NCBI GenBank assembly: GCA_016649875.1
Contig: JAENWW010000011.1
Coordinates: 1 to 49,428, forward strand
Reading direction: 5' to 3'
From: Coriobacteriia bacterium
GTDB lineage: Bacteria; Actinomycetota; Coriobacteriia; WRKU01; JAENWW01
Length of the DNA stretch: 49,428 nucleotides
Positions 26,538-34,937 of the stretch are shown piece by piece; the first letter of the stretch is position 1, and each line of letters opens with the position of its first letter. The notes beneath the pieces are model-generated. The model was not told where the DNA came from. It saw only the letters and a list, made by a program, of their open reading frames with translations, and ran no database searches. Made by a program: the position numbers and the translations under genes.

Positions 26538-27083
26538 TTATTCGCTGTCTTCTTCGTCGGCATGTCCGTCCTCGCCGATAAGACCGATGAGACCGGCAAG
26601 AGGGTGCGTCGGATCGATCTCATGAGAACACGTGCATGTCTCTACGTTCAAGTTCACTCCGCACTTGGGGCAAAGTCCCAAGCAATCCCTGTCGTGTAGA
26701 GGCGCGAACGGGGTTTCCATGCGAAGGTCTTCATAGAGTTCATCCAACAACGAGATATTGCCTTCGTCATCGATGAACGGCAACGGGTCACCGGCATCAT
26801 CGACGGTGGGATCGAGATAAAACAGCGTTTGCACCTCGGAGTTGATCCTCAGCGGAAATTCTTCGAGACACCTCACACAGGGGGCCGAGACATCCAAAGT
26901 AACGACTCCGAGGGCGAGAACGCCGTCTCCGGTGTACGTGAGATCGAGGTCATAGTAAGCCGGACCCAAAGGTTTGAACTCAAGGTCTTCGACGACGAAC
27001 TCCGCGATATCAAAGCTGTCGTTTAGGTGCAACACCGCATCGTGATCGTCGAGTACGAGGCGTATATTGGTTTGGCTGAACAT
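26538..27083 (-). CDS. DUF177 (YceD-like) protein
   Basis: 181 residues. The conserved core VTLDVSAPCVRCLEEFP places it in the YceD/DUF177 family, found next to rpmF in most bacteria and linked to 23S rRNA and ribosome maturation in some. A C-terminal Cys cluster (LCPKCGVNLN, ETCTC) with the earlier CVRC could bind a metal. The tail is acidic. ATG start, 7 bp after the coiled-coil gene. Confidence 0.88.
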   Translation of the reverse strand: MFSQTNIRLVLDDHDAVLHLNDSFDIAEFVVEDLEFKPLGPAYYDLDLTYTGDGVLALGVVTLDVSAPCVRCLEEFPLRINSEVQTLFYLDPTVDDAGDPLPFIDDEGNISLLDELYEDLRMETPFAPLHDRDCLGLCPKCGVNLNVETCTCSHEIDPTHPLAGLIGLIGEDGHADEEDSE

Positions 27084-27090
27084 GATTATG

Positions 27091-27549
27091 CTATCTCTGA
27101 GCGGTCTTGCCTTGGAGACGATCTCGTCCGCGTTGAACCGCAGTGAGGAGTTTGCCGAGATTCACTTCGAGGTTTGCCATCATTTCATCGGCATAATCCT
27201 CTGCTCCGAGACGAACCTCACGCTCGTTGGCACGTGCATCTTCGAGAATCTCAGCTGCCTTGCCCTCGGCTTGACGCACGATCTCGGTGTCGCCGACGAG
27301 CATGCGCGCACGCTCTTGAGCCTCTTCGAGAACGCGGTTCGCCTCGCGCTCCGCCTCTTCGACCATTTCTTGACGTTGCTTCAAAATCCAGCGAGCCTGC
27401 TTGAGCTCCTCGGGATAGCGATCACGAATTTCATCGACGATTCCATATATAGCCTCAGGATTAACAATCTTATTACTGCTCAAAGGCATATTCTTCGAGC
27501 CTTCGACGAGCTCATCGATTCTATCGATAAGCTCCATAATGTCATCCAT
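27091..27549 (-). CDS. SepIVA/DivIVA-like coiled-coil protein
   Basis: 152 residues, almost wholly charged helix: a predicted coiled coil from ~45 to 140 rich in Glu, Arg and Ala (VEEAEREANRVLEEAQERAR), with no signal or membrane segment. Automated pipelines often call such proteins ATP synthase F0 subunit B-like; the missing membrane helix and absent atp genes argue against that. In mycobacteria the SepIVA division protein is encoded next to DUF177 and rnc, the same neighbourhood as here, so a role in septum or cell-wall growth is a fair inference. ATG follows AAGGTGG. Confidence 0.75.
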   Translation of the reverse strand: MDDIMELIDRIDELVEGSKNMPLSSNKIVNPEAIYGIVDEIRDRYPEELKQARWILKQRQEMVEEAEREANRVLEEAQERARMLVGDTEIVRQAEGKAAEILEDARANEREVRLGAEDYADEMMANLEVNLGKLLTAVQRGRDRLQGKTAQR

Positions 27550-27592
27550 TTTGCCACCTTTCCAAGTGTTACTGCTTATTGAGCATCCGTAG

Positions 27593-28075
27593 CTAGAGTT
27601 TATCTCTGAGCAGTACGTCTACACCTTCCGGAACGAGCCCTTTCGTAGAGCCGCCATGTTTTGCAATTTCTTTGACCGCCGATGAACTCAAATACATATT
27701 CTCGGGTATGGCCATGATAAACATCGTTTCGATTTCGGAGTCCAATTGCCAGTTGAGCGCAGCCATTTGGAACTCATGTTCGAAATCTGTGACGGCGCGC
27801 AAACCCTTTACGATGACATCTGCTGAAGTATCGCATGCGAAATCAATAAGTAAATTATTAAACGACTTCACCTCTATATTAGACAAATGTTTGGTAGCCG
27901 TCAAAATCATATCGACCCGCTCTTCGACCGAAAAGAGTGTTCCCCGTCCGTTTTTCTCTTCGGATGAAGCAACTCCGACGACTATTTCATCAAAAAGTGC
28001 CGAAGCACGTTCAATGACGTCGAGATGTCCGTTCGTTATCGGATCGAATGTCCCCGGAATAACCGCACGCTTCAC
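27593..28075 (-). CDS. coaD: Phosphopantetheine adenylyltransferase
   Basis: 160 residues. Fourth step of CoA synthesis. Nucleotidyltransferase signature PGTFDPITNGHLDVIERA, the substrate loop KSFNNLLIDFA, KGLRAVTDFEHEFQMA and the ISSS-like YLSSSAVKEIAKHGG. The GTG start shares one base with the rsmD stop (TAGTG). Confidence 0.96.
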   Translation of the reverse strand: MKRAVIPGTFDPITNGHLDVIERASALFDEIVVGVASSEEKNGRGTLFSVEERVDMILTATKHLSNIEVKSFNNLLIDFACDTSADVIVKGLRAVTDFEHEFQMAALNWQLDSEIETMFIMAIPENMYLSSSAVKEIAKHGGSTKGLVPEGVDVLLRDKL

Positions 28076-28644
28076 TACTCATTCCCCTTAAAGTCAGCAT
28101 AAGATATAACAGTACTACCATACTTCTTTTGTGCACTGATTACAAAACCAACCGGCAAGTCGAACTTCGCTGCAGCCGAATGTTCATACACGATCGTGGC
28201 GTTCGCGTTGATTGCGCCCCGATTCGCCAAGTCGCAAAGATAGCTGAAGATCGCCTCCGGCACAACTTTATAAGGAGGATCGAGAAAAATAATGTCAAAG
28301 GGTCCATATACCGCTATCGCCGTCGTTGACTTGAACGCATCGACGACGAGAAGATTCGAGTTCTGTCCGAATGAAAGCGTGTCGATATTTTTCTTGACGA
28401 TTTGTGCAGTTTTCGCATGCTCTTCGACGAATACCGCCCGCTTCGCACCTCTCGAAAGCGCCTCGAGCCCGAGAGCACCGCTTCCCGCGAACGAGTCGAG
28501 TACCGATATATCCGAAAAGTCACCGAAGTCGCTGACAAGACGCGAAAATATCGCCTCCCTGACACGATCGGTCGTCGGACGCGTGGTATCTCCTTTCGGC
28601 GCGACGATGGGACGCCCCTTATGTTTGCCTGCGATAATCCTCAT
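28075..28644 (-). CDS. rsmD: 16S rRNA (guanine966-N2)-methyltransferase RsmD
   Basis: 189 residues. SAM-dependent methyltransferase: MRIIAGKHKGRPI at the start, SVLDSFAGSGALGLEALSRG (SAM-binding) and the catalytic DIIFLDPPYKV. ATG 28644 overlaps the recG stop (ATGA), and matches the conserved N-terminus better than a start five codons earlier. coaD next door is its usual partner. Confidence 0.94.
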   Translation of the reverse strand: MRIIAGKHKGRPIVAPKGDTTRPTTDRVREAIFSRLVSDFGDFSDISVLDSFAGSGALGLEALSRGAKRAVFVEEHAKTAQIVKKNIDTLSFGQNSNLLVVDAFKSTTAIAVYGPFDIIFLDPPYKVVPEAIFSYLCDLANRGAINANATIVYEHSAAAKFDLPVGFVISAQKKYGSTVISYADFKGNE

Positions 28645-30743
28645 CCGGCGCTCACCCATTCTTTTGAAACCTCTTCGAGAAGCCGGACACGCTCGCGCAG
28701 GAGCCTGAACTCCGGCCCGCTCAGTTCCGGATCATCGTTCACGATGTCAAATGCCTCCCGGCGCGTCAACATCACCAAATCTGCGTCCTCGATCAGATCC
28801 GCAATGCGAAAATTCACAAGTCCGTGTTGTTTGACTCCGAGCAATTCTCCCGGACCTCGCTGAGCCAAATCGAATTCTGCGAGTTTGAACCCGTCGTTTG
28901 TCGAAAGAAGCATGGCGAAACGATCTTTCGCCTCGTTGGAAAAAGAATCCGAAACGAGCCACACCGTTCCCGGAATTTCCCCACGACCGACTCGCCCTCT
29001 CAGTTGATGGAGTTGAGCGATTCCATAACGCTCGGCGTCAAGAATGATCATGACGGTGGCGTTGTGCACATCGATGCCGACTTCGACGACCGTCGTCGAA
29101 ACCAACACATCGATTTCACCGTCCGCAAAACGTCTCATCGTTTCGATTTTCTCATTCGCGGGCATCTTCCCGGTAAGCACATCGACGCGTAAATCAGGGT
29201 ATTCGATATTTTTGAGACGTTCGACTTCACGCATGGCGGCTTTGGCGTTCGAAGAATCAGACTCATCGACAAGCGCACAAATCACGTAGGCCTGCCTGCC
29301 CTCCTCGACGGCTCTGCGCACGTCGTCATGAGCTTTATATGACTGATGATGCTTGATGAGTTTCGTCGTCACCCCGGCGCCCTCGATCGGGCGCTTACGA
29401 ATATATGATGTGGCCAAATCTCCGTAAGCGGTTGCGCTGAGCGTACGCGGAATCGGAGTCGCGCTCATGATGAGAACGTCCGGCGAAACCCCTTTATTAC
29501 GTAAAAGTTTACGTTGGTTGACGCCGAAACGATGCTGTTCATCGATTATGACGAGCGAAAGATTTGCAAAAACGACGGACGGCTCGATGAGCGCATGCGT
29601 GCCGAAAAGGATGTTCACCTTCCCTGCAGCCGAATCGGCGAGAATCTCTTGCCGAGCTTTTTTTGAGGTCGAACCGGTCAAAAGATCCCACGATATACCA
29701 AGGACATCGAGAAGAGGACCGAGTTTTATGCTGTATTGGCGCGCGAGAACCTCCGTCGGCGCCATCATCGAAGCCTGGTTGCCCGAATCGACGGCTGCGC
29801 ACAGTGCGTAGAGCGCAACCAAAGTTTTTCCGGTTCCAACATCGCCGAGTAACATACGATTCATCGGATGCGATGACTTCATATCTCTGAATATATCTTC
29901 GATGGCCGCCACTTGCTCATCGGTCGGCACGAGTTTACATACCTCCGGAAGCTTCTTGACGAGTCGCCCATCGCATCGTTGGGCGGTGCCTTGTGCAGAC
30001 ACCGTTTCCGTATACCGTTTGCGTGCGCACATGAGTTCGAATAGCAGCAATTCATCGTAGACGAGTCTTTGACGGGCTCGGCGTGCGTTTTCCTCATCGG
30101 TCGGGAAATGTACCTCACGAAGCGCCCGACCGAGTGAAAACAATCGATTCTTTATTCGCAACCGATACGGAAGCGAATCGAGAACGTCACCGTAATCGTC
30201 GAGGGCTTCGGCGATGATTCTCCGCATCCAGCCCGGAGAGATTCCTTCGGTGACACGATGTATCGGAAGAAGTTTGTTGCACGTGGCATTTTCCTGGTCG
30301 AGCTTCTCGACGAAGGGTTGTGTCATTTGCTTCAGTCCGTAATTGAGACGAATCTGTCCGGCAAAAACAACCCGTTCACCTTGCACAAAGGAGCGAGCGA
30401 CCCAGGGTTGGTTGAACCACACGCCGACGAGAACGCCCGAGCCGTCGATGAGGGAAACTTCGGTGACTTTGAGATGGGGACGAGGGCTTTTAACCGACAC
30501 CTCATGGACCGTTCCGACGTATGCGCCCTCTCCCAAGGGTGCTTGACCGATGGAGTGCTCGACACGTAAATCGAGATAGCGAAAAGGAATGTGCGTCAAT
30601 AAATCACCGATGGTTTTTATATTGATTTTCGAGAATAACTCGGCGCGCACAGCATCGACATAGCGCGCCTGCTCGACCGAATCGCTCAGCGCGACGAAGC
30701 GCGTGGCTTTCGAAGAATGTATGCCGGAAGTGTCCACAACCAC
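28641..30743 (-). CDS. recG: ATP-dependent DNA helicase RecG
   Basis: 700 residues, standard. Remodels stalled forks and branched DNA. N-terminal wedge/OB domain (about 50-200), helicase motif I LLGDVGTGKTLVALYA, motif II IIDEQHRFGVNQR, motif III SATPIPRTL, and motif VI QLRGRVGRG. The frame is open to 30815, inside fakB; no ATG is available after the fakB stop, so GTG 30743, following TAGGCGG, is the best start. Confidence 0.93.
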   Translation of the reverse strand: MVVDTSGIHSSKATRFVALSDSVEQARYVDAVRAELFSKINIKTIGDLLTHIPFRYLDLRVEHSIGQAPLGEGAYVGTVHEVSVKSPRPHLKVTEVSLIDGSGVLVGVWFNQPWVARSFVQGERVVFAGQIRLNYGLKQMTQPFVEKLDQENATCNKLLPIHRVTEGISPGWMRRIIAEALDDYGDVLDSLPYRLRIKNRLFSLGRALREVHFPTDEENARRARQRLVYDELLLFELMCARKRYTETVSAQGTAQRCDGRLVKKLPEVCKLVPTDEQVAAIEDIFRDMKSSHPMNRMLLGDVGTGKTLVALYALCAAVDSGNQASMMAPTEVLARQYSIKLGPLLDVLGISWDLLTGSTSKKARQEILADSAAGKVNILFGTHALIEPSVVFANLSLVIIDEQHRFGVNQRKLLRNKGVSPDVLIMSATPIPRTLSATAYGDLATSYIRKRPIEGAGVTTKLIKHHQSYKAHDDVRRAVEEGRQAYVICALVDESDSSNAKAAMREVERLKNIEYPDLRVDVLTGKMPANEKIETMRRFADGEIDVLVSTTVVEVGIDVHNATVMIILDAERYGIAQLHQLRGRVGRGEIPGTVWLVSDSFSNEAKDRFAMLLSTNDGFKLAEFDLAQRGPGELLGVKQHGLVNFRIADLIEDADLVMLTRREAFDIVNDDPELSGPEFRLLRERVRLLEEVSKEWVSAG

Positions 30744-30753
30744 TTTTGACCGC

Positions 30754-31635
30754 CTACGCTTCGGGAGAAGACCATTTTTGAGGATAAAACGCCACGCCGC
30801 ACGCTTGGGGAACATACGTTCCGATCACCGGACCGTTGCTTCCGGTGTGGACTTCTCGCCCGTCGACTCCAGCTTCATTGAGCGCTTCGCGCAAAATCTC
30901 AATATCGTTCCGATCGGTTGTATAAATGAGCGTGTAGTCGAGCGGACCCAACCTTTTCGAACAGGATGAGACATACTTCGCGAGTTCGGCCACGGCTTTC
31001 TTCCGCCCACGGCACCGTTTGAAGGGCGTAATCACCCCTTGCTCGTCGAGTGTGAGAATGGGCTTGATATCGAGCAACGATGCCGCCAAACCGGCAGCCA
31101 AACCGGCACGACCGCCTTTCACGAGATTGTCCATGGTGTCGATTATGAACAAGAGACTCGTTTTCGCAGAGATGACTCTGACTTTTTCCGCGATTTCTTC
31201 CGAATCCATTCCTTCATCACGCAACGCGCATGCCGCACGGACTATCAGACCGAGCCCTTGTGTGACACTTTTCGTGTCAATGCAATATACGGGTATCGAT
31301 AGGCCTTTCGCCATGAGTCTCGAAGCCTCGTATGAGCCTGAAAGTGCCGAAGAAAGCGAAAGAGACACGATTCCATCGCAACCCTGCGCCACGAGGTTCT
31401 CATACGCTTTGCGATACTGCGCGGGAGAAGGTTGCGATGTTTTGGGAAGTTCATCGGAGCGTGCGAGTCGTTCGTAAAACTGCGGAGTAGTCATCTCAAT
31501 CGCATCAAGAAAGGTTTCGTCACCGAAACTGACGCGGAGTGCGACCAGTTCAACATTTAAATTCCCAAGCTCTTCCACCGTCAAATCGCAGGTACTATCC
31601 ACCATGATTCCGACTTTAGACATAACTTTAGACAT
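30754..31635 (-). CDS. DegV family fatty-acid-binding protein (FakB-type)
   Basis: 293 residues. DegV fold: KVGIMVDSTCDLTVEEL, KTSQPSPAQYRKAYE, SLSSALSGSYEASRLM and a C-terminal GPVIGTYVPQACGVAF. In FakB the Ser of the first SxxxSG motif contacts the fatty acid and a His in GPVIGTH helps bind it; here that His position is Tyr. FakB presents a fatty acid to FakA for phosphorylation. It is adjacent to fakA, unlike S. aureus where they are unlinked. ATG 31635 has AAGGA ten bases upstream; a 12-bp tandem duplication (ATGTCTAAAGTT) creates a second ATG at 31623. Confidence 0.88.
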   Translation of the reverse strand: MSKVMSKVGIMVDSTCDLTVEELGNLNVELVALRVSFGDETFLDAIEMTTPQFYERLARSDELPKTSQPSPAQYRKAYENLVAQGCDGIVSLSLSSALSGSYEASRLMAKGLSIPVYCIDTKSVTQGLGLIVRAACALRDEGMDSEEIAEKVRVISAKTSLLFIIDTMDNLVKGGRAGLAAGLAASLLDIKPILTLDEQGVITPFKRCRGRKKAVAELAKYVSSCSKRLGPLDYTLIYTTDRNDIEILREALNEAGVDGREVHTGSNGPVIGTYVPQACGVAFYPQKWSSPEA

Positions 31636-31661
31636 AAAGGGAATGTCCTTCCAGCGTGTCG

Positions 31662-33281
31662 TTATTCAACGGAAATGAGAACGGGATACAAAGGCTGCTC
31701 ACCACGGTGGGTTTCAACATCTATCCAGTCATACTGTTCTTTGAGATTTTTTGCTATCGCATCGCCTGCTTCGTCGGTAAATCCTTCACCGAGAAGAAGC
31801 GTGAGCGTTTCGGAATCTTCATCAACCAAGATTTTCGCTAAATCGAAGACGACTTGTTCGACCGAATCACCGACCGTTTCGATATCTTTCGAACCGACTA
31901 TGCCGATTATCTGCCCGGCCTTTATATCACCGACATTGCTCTTTGCATCTTTGACCGCCGTCGTGACCTCGGCGGTTCGCACGTCGATGATGGCCTCGCT
32001 CATCTCTTCGACGAGCTCATCGAAGTCCATGCTTTGGTCGAACATGAACAACGCCGCGAATGCCTCCGGAACCGAACGCGTCGGTATAACGGCTGCCGGA
32101 ATATCCAATACCGATACGGCGGCGTTGGCCGCCATGATGATATTTGAGTTATTCGGAAGGAAAATCACCTTATCGACGTTGAGTGTAGAGGCTGCCTCCA
32201 CGAGGTCTTGCGTCGACGGGTTCATCGTCTGTCCGCCGGAAACGACCACATCGACTCCGAGCGATTTCAAAATTTCGATGAGGCCGGCCCCCGATGCGAC
32301 GCTGACGACTCCGATCGCTTTGTGCGGAGCATTTTCTTTCGATGGGGTACCTTGCGTTGCGGGACGCTCGGCCGCCTGACGACGCATATTGTGGATATGG
32401 ACCTCTGAAATCTCGCCCAAACCGAGTGCATAGCTCAAAATTTCGGAAGGATCATCGGTGTGAACGTGAACTTTATACGGTCCGGAATCACCGACGACGA
32501 GTTCGCTTCCTCCGCGCGCGGCTATGTAGTCGTGCACACGTTCCCTGTCGATCCCCTCTCCGAAAAGGAGAAATTCCGTACAGTAAAGATATTCATCGTC
32601 GTCCCAATCATCCACGGGAGTGACGGTCATGACTTGCATATCTCCGAGCACGGGAGCTTCGGCCTGCTGGCGACCGAGTAACGCCGAGACGAAACCGTTG
32701 AACCATATTGACAGTCCGAAACCACCGGCATCGACGACCCCGGCCTCTTTGAGTACCGGGAGCAATTCGGGAGTACGGCGCACGGAAGCGTACGACTCGG
32801 CCACGACTGAATCGAGGGCCTCCTCGAATGTGACCTCGGCATCGGCCGCAGCACGAGCTGCAACCGACATATCCCGGATAACCGTCAGAATCGTTCCCTC
32901 CACAGGTTTGCGGACCGCTTGGAAGGCAACCGTCGTGGCCGTTTCGAGAGAAATCGCGAGGCACAAAGTCGGCGACAGGTCGCTCGATTCGAGGAAGCCT
33001 TCACAAGCCCCACGGATTATTTGAGAGGTGATAACGCCCGAGTTACCGCGAGCGCCCATAAGCGAACCGTGCGTTGCTGCTTTGCACACATCTTCGAGCG
33101 GTGCATCAGCCGGCAACTTGGCTACATCGTTTGCGACTGCGTCGAGCGTGAGTGACATGTTCGTTCCCGTATCGCCGTCGGGAACGGGAAACACGTTCAA
33201 CCTATTCACTTCATCGACACGATTTTTAAGTGCAAGCGCAGCCGAAGCGACCAGGTTGCGTACAGAAGAATATTGAATCAT
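31662..33281 (-). CDS. fakA: Fatty acid kinase subunit FakA (DAK2/YloV type)
   Basis: 539 residues. The N-terminal DhaL/DAK2 domain has the nucleotide site NRLNVFPVPDGDTGTNM and GARGNSGVITSQI; the middle domain has the conserved YLYCTEF and HVHTDDP; the C-terminal domain (about 320-539) is DegV-like. FakA phosphorylates fatty acids bound to FakB, and the acyl-phosphate enters lipids through PlsX/PlsY. The preceding gene is asp23, the same order as in Firmicutes. ATG follows AGGTT. Confidence 0.92.
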   Translation of the reverse strand: MIQYSSVRNLVASAALALKNRVDEVNRLNVFPVPDGDTGTNMSLTLDAVANDVAKLPADAPLEDVCKAATHGSLMGARGNSGVITSQIIRGACEGFLESSDLSPTLCLAISLETATTVAFQAVRKPVEGTILTVIRDMSVAARAAADAEVTFEEALDSVVAESYASVRRTPELLPVLKEAGVVDAGGFGLSIWFNGFVSALLGRQQAEAPVLGDMQVMTVTPVDDWDDDEYLYCTEFLLFGEGIDRERVHDYIAARGGSELVVGDSGPYKVHVHTDDPSEILSYALGLGEISEVHIHNMRRQAAERPATQGTPSKENAPHKAIGVVSVASGAGLIEILKSLGVDVVVSGGQTMNPSTQDLVEAASTLNVDKVIFLPNNSNIIMAANAAVSVLDIPAAVIPTRSVPEAFAALFMFDQSMDFDELVEEMSEAIIDVRTAEVTTAVKDAKSNVGDIKAGQIIGIVGSKDIETVGDSVEQVVFDLAKILVDEDSETLTLLLGEGFTDEAGDAIAKNLKEQYDWIDVETHRGEQPLYPVLISVE

Positions 33282-33293
33282 TTTTAACCTACC

Positions 33294-33653
33294 CTATCGA
33301 ACCTTTACTTCAAGGACGTGGATATCCACGCGTCCTACTGTGATGCCGGCAAACTCTGTGAGAGTATAACGAACCCTGTCGGCAAGATTGCGAGAAACTT
33401 GACTGAGATTTGTCCCATACTCGATGATTACATAAAGGTCGACTTCGATTGCACCCGATTGGGCGTTCGGATCTTCGACGAGCGAAATATGAACTCCTTT
33501 GCGAAGCTTGTTGCGAGGAAGCAATTGCACGACTTCATCGACAAGCGTCGGACTGGCCATCCCCACCACGCCGTAACTTTCAAGCGCGGCGTATCCCGCC
33601 AAGTCCATAAGCACCTCATCGGAAATGCTGATAGAGCCTAGCTTTTCTGTCAT
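33294..33653 (-). CDS. Asp23/Gls24 family envelope stress protein
   Basis: 119 residues, single Asp23 domain: ISISDEVLMDLAGYAALESYGVVGMAS, GVHISL, VDLYVIIEYGTNLSQVS and a C-terminal VGRVDIHVLEVKVR. Members of this family sit at the membrane or cell wall and support envelope homeostasis; YloU, encoded before YloV/FakA in Bacillus, is the closest contextual match. Confidence 0.93.
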   Translation of the reverse strand: MTEKLGSISISDEVLMDLAGYAALESYGVVGMASPTLVDEVVQLLPRNKLRKGVHISLVEDPNAQSGAIEVDLYVIIEYGTNLSQVSRNLADRVRYTLTEFAGITVGRVDIHVLEVKVR

Positions 33654-33667
33654 TTTTTGCTCCGTTC

Positions 33668-33874
33668 CTAATCGTCTTGATTAAGTACACGGCTGATGTC
33701 AGCCAATAATTTTTCACCGTCGATTTCATGAGCGGCACACGCATCGCGAATGGTTTCGAACTCGGCGCCCACGCAGCACGCACAGCCCAGCCCATACCGC
33801 TCCAAAACATCGACTATCGAAGGATTCAGGTGCACCAAATCGGAGAGACGTGTGTCTAAAGTCACCGATGCCAT
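33668..33874 (-). CDS. DUF1858 domain protein (redox-disulfide type)
   Basis: 68 residues. VTLDTRLSDLVHLNPSIVDVL followed by GLGCACCVGAEFETI is the DUF1858 pattern, whose paired Cys are proposed to be redox-active in hybrid-cluster-associated proteins. Two ATGs open the frame: 33895 has no ribosome-binding site and would be only ~7 nt from the transcription start, while 33874 follows TTGGAG. I choose 33874. First gene of the minus-strand unit running toward fakA and recG. Confidence 0.82.
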   Translation of the reverse strand: MASVTLDTRLSDLVHLNPSIVDVLERYGLGCACCVGAEFETIRDACAAHEIDGEKLLADISRVLNQDD

Positions 33875-33908
33875 GGCACTCCAATCATTGTTCATGGTAC
33901 TAGCGGAC

Positions 33909-33938
33909 TATTATAGCCGATACAGTCGAGGGCATACA
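33909..33938 (-). promoter_or_regulatory. Promoter of the DUF1858-asp23-fakA unit
   Basis: Minus strand: -35 TTGTAT (33933-33938), 18-bp spacer, perfect -10 TATAAT (33909-33914). Confidence 0.7.
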
Positions 33939-33949
33939 AATCAAACGAG

Positions 33950-33979
33950 ATTGTACTCGAAGAATATTTGTGCTAGCAT
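33950..33979 (+). promoter_or_regulatory. Promoter for rpmB
   Basis: -35 TTGTAC (33950-33955), 18-bp spacer, -10 TAGCAT (33974-33979). It points away from the neighbouring minus-strand promoter; the two -35 boxes are 11 bp apart. Confidence 0.55.
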
Positions 33980-34042
33980 AGCAAGTCCGAGTGAAATAAG
34001 CAGGATAACCTGTTTTAAGCAAATGAACCAAGGAGTTTTAAC

Positions 34043-34231
34043 ATGTCACAAGTATGCGCTGTTTGCGGCAAGCACCCTTCAGCAGGTCGCAACGTAAGTC
34101 ACTCTCACCGCGTCACCAACCGTGTATTTCGTCCGAATATCCAAAAGATTAACGCCGTCGTAAACGGTAGCGTTAAGAAGATTAATGTTTGCACGAAATG
34201 CATGAAAGCCGGCAAAGTAACACGCCCCTAG
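34043..34231 (+). CDS. rpmB: Ribosomal protein bL28, zinc-binding form
   Basis: 62 residues: MSQVCAVCGKHPSAGRNVSH, HRVTNRVFRPNIQKI and a C-terminal CTKCMKAGK. The CxxC plus CxxC pairs mark the zinc-binding paralogue. AAGGAG seven bases before the ATG. It stands alone on the plus strand amid minus-strand genes and ends at a strong terminator. Confidence 0.97.
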   Translation: MSQVCAVCGKHPSAGRNVSHSHRVTNRVFRPNIQKINAVVNGSVKKINVCTKCMKAGKVTRP

Positions 34232-34253
34232 TTTTCATCTCACGCAACAAATT

Positions 34254-34284
34254 AAAAATCGCCTCGAAAGGGCGATTTTTTATT
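34254..34284. terminator. Terminator shared by rpmB and thiN
   Basis: AAAAATCGCC (34254-34263) and GGCGATTTTT (34271-34280) with loop TCGAAA and a plus-strand T-rich tail. The A-tract on the other side lets it also terminate the converging thiN transcript. Confidence 0.85.
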
Positions 34285-34936
34285 TGTTTGCCACCACACA
34301 AATCGTTCCAAGTTCGAGCATGACGCGCGCATCGAATGCTTGTGGAGCAAACTCGTTGGATAACCCGACGGACACCATCACAGACAGAACCCTCTTATGC
34401 AACGGCCATCGGGCGCCGTCGATGGAAACCGTAGCCTCCCCTACAAGAGCAAAGACGCTGAAGCTCTGATAGCGTGCCTTCGAAAGGACGTGTTTTTTCG
34501 GTAGCCGTCCCAGCTTGTTCAGCACCCACGCATCGATCTCTTCTCCGAAAAACGAACCGTCCATGCAATGGTGCGCGGTGTCGCCGAACACTCCCAACTG
34601 CTGATCGAGTCTTCCTCCGAGCATTCCGATGCAATCGAAACTCGAGACGCCTTGCGACTTCAGCCAATCGAGCGTCGCTGAAAAATCAGAATAATCTTTA
34701 TCGGTGGGAAGTTCGATTCTTTGCGCTTGGCTTTGTTCGATGAAGGTGATCCCTTGCGGAGAAATCGAATCGCTGTCGCCGACATAAAAGTCCGGTATCA
34801 CTCCGGATTGTGCACATAAGTCGGCTCCACCGTCGACGGCGACGACGTTGACATAGCCCTCTTCGGCTATCATGCCGGCCACGCGGCCGACATGATAGCT
34901 TTCGAAGATAGGTCCTATGAGCAAAGCTTGCTTCAC
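34280..34936 (-). CDS. thiN: Thiamine pyrophosphokinase
   Basis: 218 residues. Converts thiamine and ATP to thiamine pyrophosphate. Family motifs VVAVDGGADLC, PDFYVGDSDS and LPTDKDYSDFSATLDW carry the Asp residues for Mg-ATP; the C-terminal domain binds thiamine. GTG start, one base after the thiT stop, so the two are one unit: import followed by activation. Confidence 0.92.
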   Translation of the reverse strand: MKQALLIGPIFESYHVGRVAGMIAEEGYVNVVAVDGGADLCAQSGVIPDFYVGDSDSISPQGITFIEQSQAQRIELPTDKDYSDFSATLDWLKSQGVSSFDCIGMLGGRLDQQLGVFGDTAHHCMDGSFFGEEIDAWVLNKLGRLPKKHVLSKARYQSFSVFALVGEATVSIDGARWPLHKRVLSVMVSVGLSNEFAPQAFDARVMLELGTICVVANK

Positions 34937-34937
34937 T

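Noticed and set aside
27091-27549. ATP synthase F0 subunit b
   Set aside because: No N-terminal membrane helix and no atp genes nearby; the coiled-coil similarity is generic.
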